Below are positions 5,176 through 6,960 of a DNA stretch of 6,960 nucleotides, piece after piece. Position 1 is the first letter of the stretch. The number at the start of each line of letters is the position of its first letter. Below the pieces are notes generated by a model. That model searched no databases. It saw nothing but the letters and a program-made list of their open reading frames with translations, and was not told the origin of the DNA. The position numbers were made by a program, and so were the translations under genes. Origin of the DNA: Lutibacter sp. (GTDB lineage Bacteria; Bacteroidota; Bacteroidia; Flavobacteriales; Flavobacteriaceae); the NCBI GenBank assembly GCA_030599055.1, contig JAUVOS010000135.1, forward strand, positions 1 through 6,960, written 5' to 3'.

Positions 5176-6495
5176 TTAATCTATCCAATCAAACAAAACA
5201 ATTCCATCCTCATCAATTTTTGTTAAAATCACAGCTTGTAGTGTGTTGACTAATTCTTTTTGAAAAGGAGTTTTGACTTTTACATAATTCTCTGTAAAAC
5301 CATACATAAAACCATCTTTATCTTCTCCTTCAAAAAGAACTGTTTTTTCTTTCCCAATTTGACTTTCATAAAAAGCACGACGTTTTTTTATTGATAAAGC
5401 CCTCAACATTTTGCTTCGCTTGTGTCTGACATCTTTTGGGACAATGTCTTTCATCTTTTCAGCCTCCGTATTTGGACGTTCTGAATATGTAAACACATGT
5501 AAATAAGAGATATTCAATTCATTCAAATAGTGATAGGTTTCCAAAAAGAGTTCGTCTGTTTCTCCCGGAAAGCCGATGATAACATCAACTCCAATACATG
5601 CATCCGGAATTTGTTTTCTTATATGTAAGACTCTATCCGTATATAATTCGCGTTTATAGCGCCTTTTCATTTTCTGAAGAAGCACATCACTTCCCGATTG
5701 GAGCGGAATATGAAAATGAGGAACAAATTTAGCAGACTGCGCCACAAAATTGATTGTTTTATTCTTTAACAAGTTGGGTTCGATTGATGATATACGGAAT
5801 CTGTCAATTCCCTCAACTTTATCTAAAGCCACAACCAAATCATAAAAAGTATGTTGATGGTTTTTATCACCCATTTCTCCCTTACCATAATCCCCAATAT
5901 TTACTCCGGTTAAGACAATTTCTTTTATATTATTTTTGGCTATATCATTTGCGTTTTTAACAACATTATCGAGTGCATCACTTCTAGATATTCCCCGTGC
6001 TAAAGGAATCGTACAATAAGTACATTTATAATCACATCCATCTTGTATTTTAAGAAAAGCCCGTGTTCTATCACCTATTGAGTAGGCACTTTCAAAATCA
6101 GCAACTTCCTTAATTTCACAAGAATGAACTTCGGCGATTTCTTTCTTTTGTAACGAATGTATATAATCTGTGATTTTAAACTTTTCATTCGCACCCAATA
6201 CTAAATCGACATTATCTATTTGGGCGATTTCTTTTGGTTGAAGCTGTGCATAACAACCAATAGCTATAACAAAAGCTTTCGGATTATTTTTATATGCCGT
6301 TTTTACAATTGTTTTAAAACGTTTATCAGCGTTCTTTGTTACAGAACAAGTATTAATTACATAAATGTCAGCTACCTCATTAAAGCCTACTCGATTATAG
6401 CCCACTGATTGAAAATCTCGGGCAATACTCGATGTTTCCGAAAAATTCAGTTTACAACCTAATGTGTAAAAAGCAACATTTGTTTTCGTATTCAT
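5176..6495 (-). CDS. mtaB: tRNA t6A37 C2-methylthiotransferase
   Basis: This radical-SAM enzyme adds a methylthio group to t6A at position 37 of tRNAs reading ANN codons, giving ms2t6A. From the ATG at 6495-6493 it is 439 residues, normal for MtaB. The N-terminal MTTase domain has C14 (TLGCKLN), C50 (NTCSVT) and C81 (IGCYAQ), which hold the first [4Fe-4S] cluster. The radical-SAM domain has C154, C158 and C161 in QDGCDYKCTYC for the second cluster, then LTGVNIGDYG, RISSIEP, HIPLQSGSD and DVIIGFPGET. The last 60 or so residues fit a TRAM RNA-binding domain. LGCKLN and the absence of MiaB- or RimO-specific features favour MtaB. A TTG at 6516 would add seven residues but lies inside the predicted -7 promoter box, so the ATG at 6495 is preferred. 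It appears to be the first gene of an operon continuing into the hydrolase-RmlC gene. Confidence 0.9.
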   Translation of the reverse strand: MNTKTNVAFYTLGCKLNFSETSSIARDFQSVGYNRVGFNEVADIYVINTCSVTKNADKRFKTIVKTAYKNNPKAFVIAIGCYAQLQPKEIAQIDNVDLVLGANEKFKITDYIHSLQKKEIAEVHSCEIKEVADFESAYSIGDRTRAFLKIQDGCDYKCTYCTIPLARGISRSDALDNVVKNANDIAKNNIKEIVLTGVNIGDYGKGEMGDKNHQHTFYDLVVALDKVEGIDRFRISSIEPNLLKNKTINFVAQSAKFVPHFHIPLQSGSDVLLQKMKRRYKRELYTDRVLHIRKQIPDACIGVDVIIGFPGETDELFLETYHYLNELNISYLHVFTYSERPNTEAEKMKDIVPKDVRHKRSKMLRALSIKKRRAFYESQIGKEKTVLFEGEDKDGFMYGFTENYVKVKTPFQKELVNTLQAVILTKIDEDGIVLFDWID

Positions 6496-6513
6496 TGTAG
6501 TTTTATAGAAGGG

Positions 6514-6521
6514 CAAAGATA
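6514..6521 (-). promoter_or_regulatory. Bacteroidota-type -7 promoter element for the mtaB operon
   Basis: Read on the minus strand, TATCTTTG matches TAnnTTTG exactly. It lies 18 bp before the mtaB ATG (6495), predicting a very short leader of about 12 nt, and it covers the upstream TTG at 6516. No clear TTTG -33 box is visible; only a T-rich stretch lies about 22 bp further upstream. Confidence 0.6.
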
Positions 6522-6629
6522 GTAGTTTTTGATATTGTTTTATAAAAAAGAAAACACAGCAAGAATTTAACTAGTTTGTATAACAGAACGAAATCTATTT
6601 CTGTCTTTTGTAAAAAATTAAATTGAAAG

Positions 6630-6639
6630 TACGATTATT
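6630..6639. repeat. Left target-site duplication of element copy 2
   Basis: TACGATTATT here is repeated exactly at 6878-6887, across the second element copy. It is two bases shorter than the duplication at copy 1 and has a different sequence, as expected for independent insertions. Confidence 0.7.
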
Positions 6640-6877
6640 TGTAATTACTCAGCCATGTTTATCTCGCGCAAAGGCGCAAAGACGCAAAGAAACACGTAAT
6701 CTTTTCCTTTTTATAGAAAATAGTTTCAAGAGATACAAATATGAATGCAAAGCATTCATAAAACTTTGTGTTCTTGTCTGCCTTTAGGTTTGTAAAAAAA
6801 CAAGAGTAAAAAACCCTTAGCGTCTTCGCGCCTTTGCGTGAAATACATTTTTAAAAACTCTTACGGGTGAATAGAGT
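6640..6877. mobile_element. MITE-like structured repeat element, copy 2
   Basis: This is the second copy of the element at 2745-2982, in the same orientation; the clearly alignable part is 6641-6873. Flanking 10-bp direct repeats lie just outside. The outer arms (6664-6689 with 6816-6841) match at 23 of 26 positions. The central hairpin is stronger than in copy 1: ATGAATGC, loop AAA, GCATTCAT at 6741-6759. The inner stem (6732-6739 with 6765-6772) keeps pairing on plus-strand RNA through A-U and G-U pairs. It has no coding capacity. It lies just past the 3' end of the right-edge gene and upstream of the mtaB promoter, so it could separate the two transcription units, though this is inference. 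Confidence 0.75.
6664..6841. repeat. Imperfect inverted repeat forming the outer stem of copy 2
   Basis: Arms 6664-6689 and 6816-6841 pair at 23 of 26 positions. One of the three exceptions, G6666 with T6839, would be a G-U pair in plus-strand RNA; A6678 with C6827 would be a wobble only on the minus strand; one is A/A. G6674-C6831 replaces the T2778-A2939 pair of copy 1. Confidence 0.8.
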
Positions 6878-6887
6878 TACGATTATT
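6878..6887. repeat. Right target-site duplication of element copy 2
   Basis: TACGATTATT is identical to 6630-6639 and lies 10 bp beyond the stop codon of the right-edge minus-strand gene. Confidence 0.7.
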
Positions 6888-6897
6888 CTAATTGAAA

Positions 6898-6960
6898 TTA
6901 TTCCCCTAAAACAGCTTTTGCTCTTTGCATATATTCAAGCATTTTTTGCTGCTTTCCAAG
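6898..6960 (-). CDS. C-terminal end of an unidentified protein (runs off right edge)
   Basis: On the minus strand an open frame enters from the right edge and ends in TAA at 6900-6898, with 20 residues visible: LGKQQKMLEYMQRAKAVLGE. It is lysine- and glutamine-rich with a helical, charged character. Twenty residues are too few to name a family, and I do not recognise it. That it is a real gene is supported by the open frame, by the following intergenic region, and by the parallel with copy 1, where the element also lies just past the stop of a minus-strand gene. Confidence 0.5.
   Translation of the reverse strand, partial: LGKQQKMLEYMQRAKAVLGE

Larger units (their letters stand above)
6496..6897. 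other. Intergenic region upstream of mtaB
   Basis: This 402-bp gap lies between mtaB and the partial gene at the right edge, both on the minus strand. From the mtaB side it holds the mtaB promoter (6514-6521), an A/T-rich stretch without recognisable signals (6522-6629), a 10-bp direct repeat, the second copy of the structured element (6640-6877), the matching direct repeat, and 10 bp before the stop codon of the right-edge gene. No RNA gene or coding frame was recognised. Confidence 0.6.

Noticed and set aside
5754..6408. Plus-strand open frames of 62 and 68 residues inside mtaB
   Set aside because: They are antisense to the conserved radical-SAM gene; composition and lack of start context mark them as shadows.
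6496..6516. TTG start at 6516 adding seven residues to MtaB
   Set aside because: It lies within the exact TAnnTTTG promoter match at 6514-6521 and would not be in the predicted transcript; the ATG at 6495 starts right before the conserved strand.

Overview
The window looks like the chromosome of an AT-rich flavobacterium or a close relative in the phylum Bacteroidota. The evidence is the low G+C content, A-rich regions instead of Shine-Dalgarno sites before the start codons, two exact matches to the TAnnTTTG -7 promoter element of that phylum, a menaquinone gene pair, and short GCAAAGACGC-type intergenic repeats. This is inferred from sequence character, not from a database match.

Layout. 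Positions 1-947 carry two minus-strand menaquinone genes: a DHNA-CoA thioesterase (menI) followed by an isochorismate synthase (menF-like) that runs off the left edge. A divergent intergenic region (948-1200) holds a tandem near-repeat, a perfect 14-bp hairpin and a good promoter for the plus-strand pair at 1201-2662. That pair is a pRiA4b ORF-3-like protein with an acidic tail and, 7 bp later, a FabK/nitronate monooxygenase-type flavoenzyme. The convergent gap 2663-2994 is mostly filled by a structured repeat element. From 6495 down to 2995, three closely spaced minus-strand genes probably form one operon: mtaB (tRNA methylthiotransferase), an alpha/beta hydrolase fused in frame to a dTDP-4-dehydrorhamnose 3,5-epimerase, and a membrane-anchored lytic transglycosylase. 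The gap upstream of mtaB (6496-6897) holds its promoter and a second copy of the same element. The C-terminus of another minus-strand gene enters at the right edge.

Most notable is the roughly 238-bp element at 2745-2982 and 6640-6877. Both copies lie in the same orientation just beyond the 3' end of a minus-strand gene. Copy 1 is flanked by a perfect 12-bp direct repeat and copy 2 by a perfect 10-bp one, as expected of target-site duplications. Each copy can fold into a long outer stem plus inner hairpins. The copies differ by roughly one base in five or six, yet two stem positions have changed on both sides so that pairing is kept. It encodes nothing and looks like a non-autonomous, MITE-like element. 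The second notable point is the hydrolase-RmlC fusion: both halves are full length, and the second begins at a natural internal ATG.

The genes are otherwise ordinary housekeeping functions (quinone synthesis, tRNA modification, cell-wall turnover, sugar-nucleotide synthesis). No CRISPR array, tRNA, rRNA, transposase or defence system was seen.
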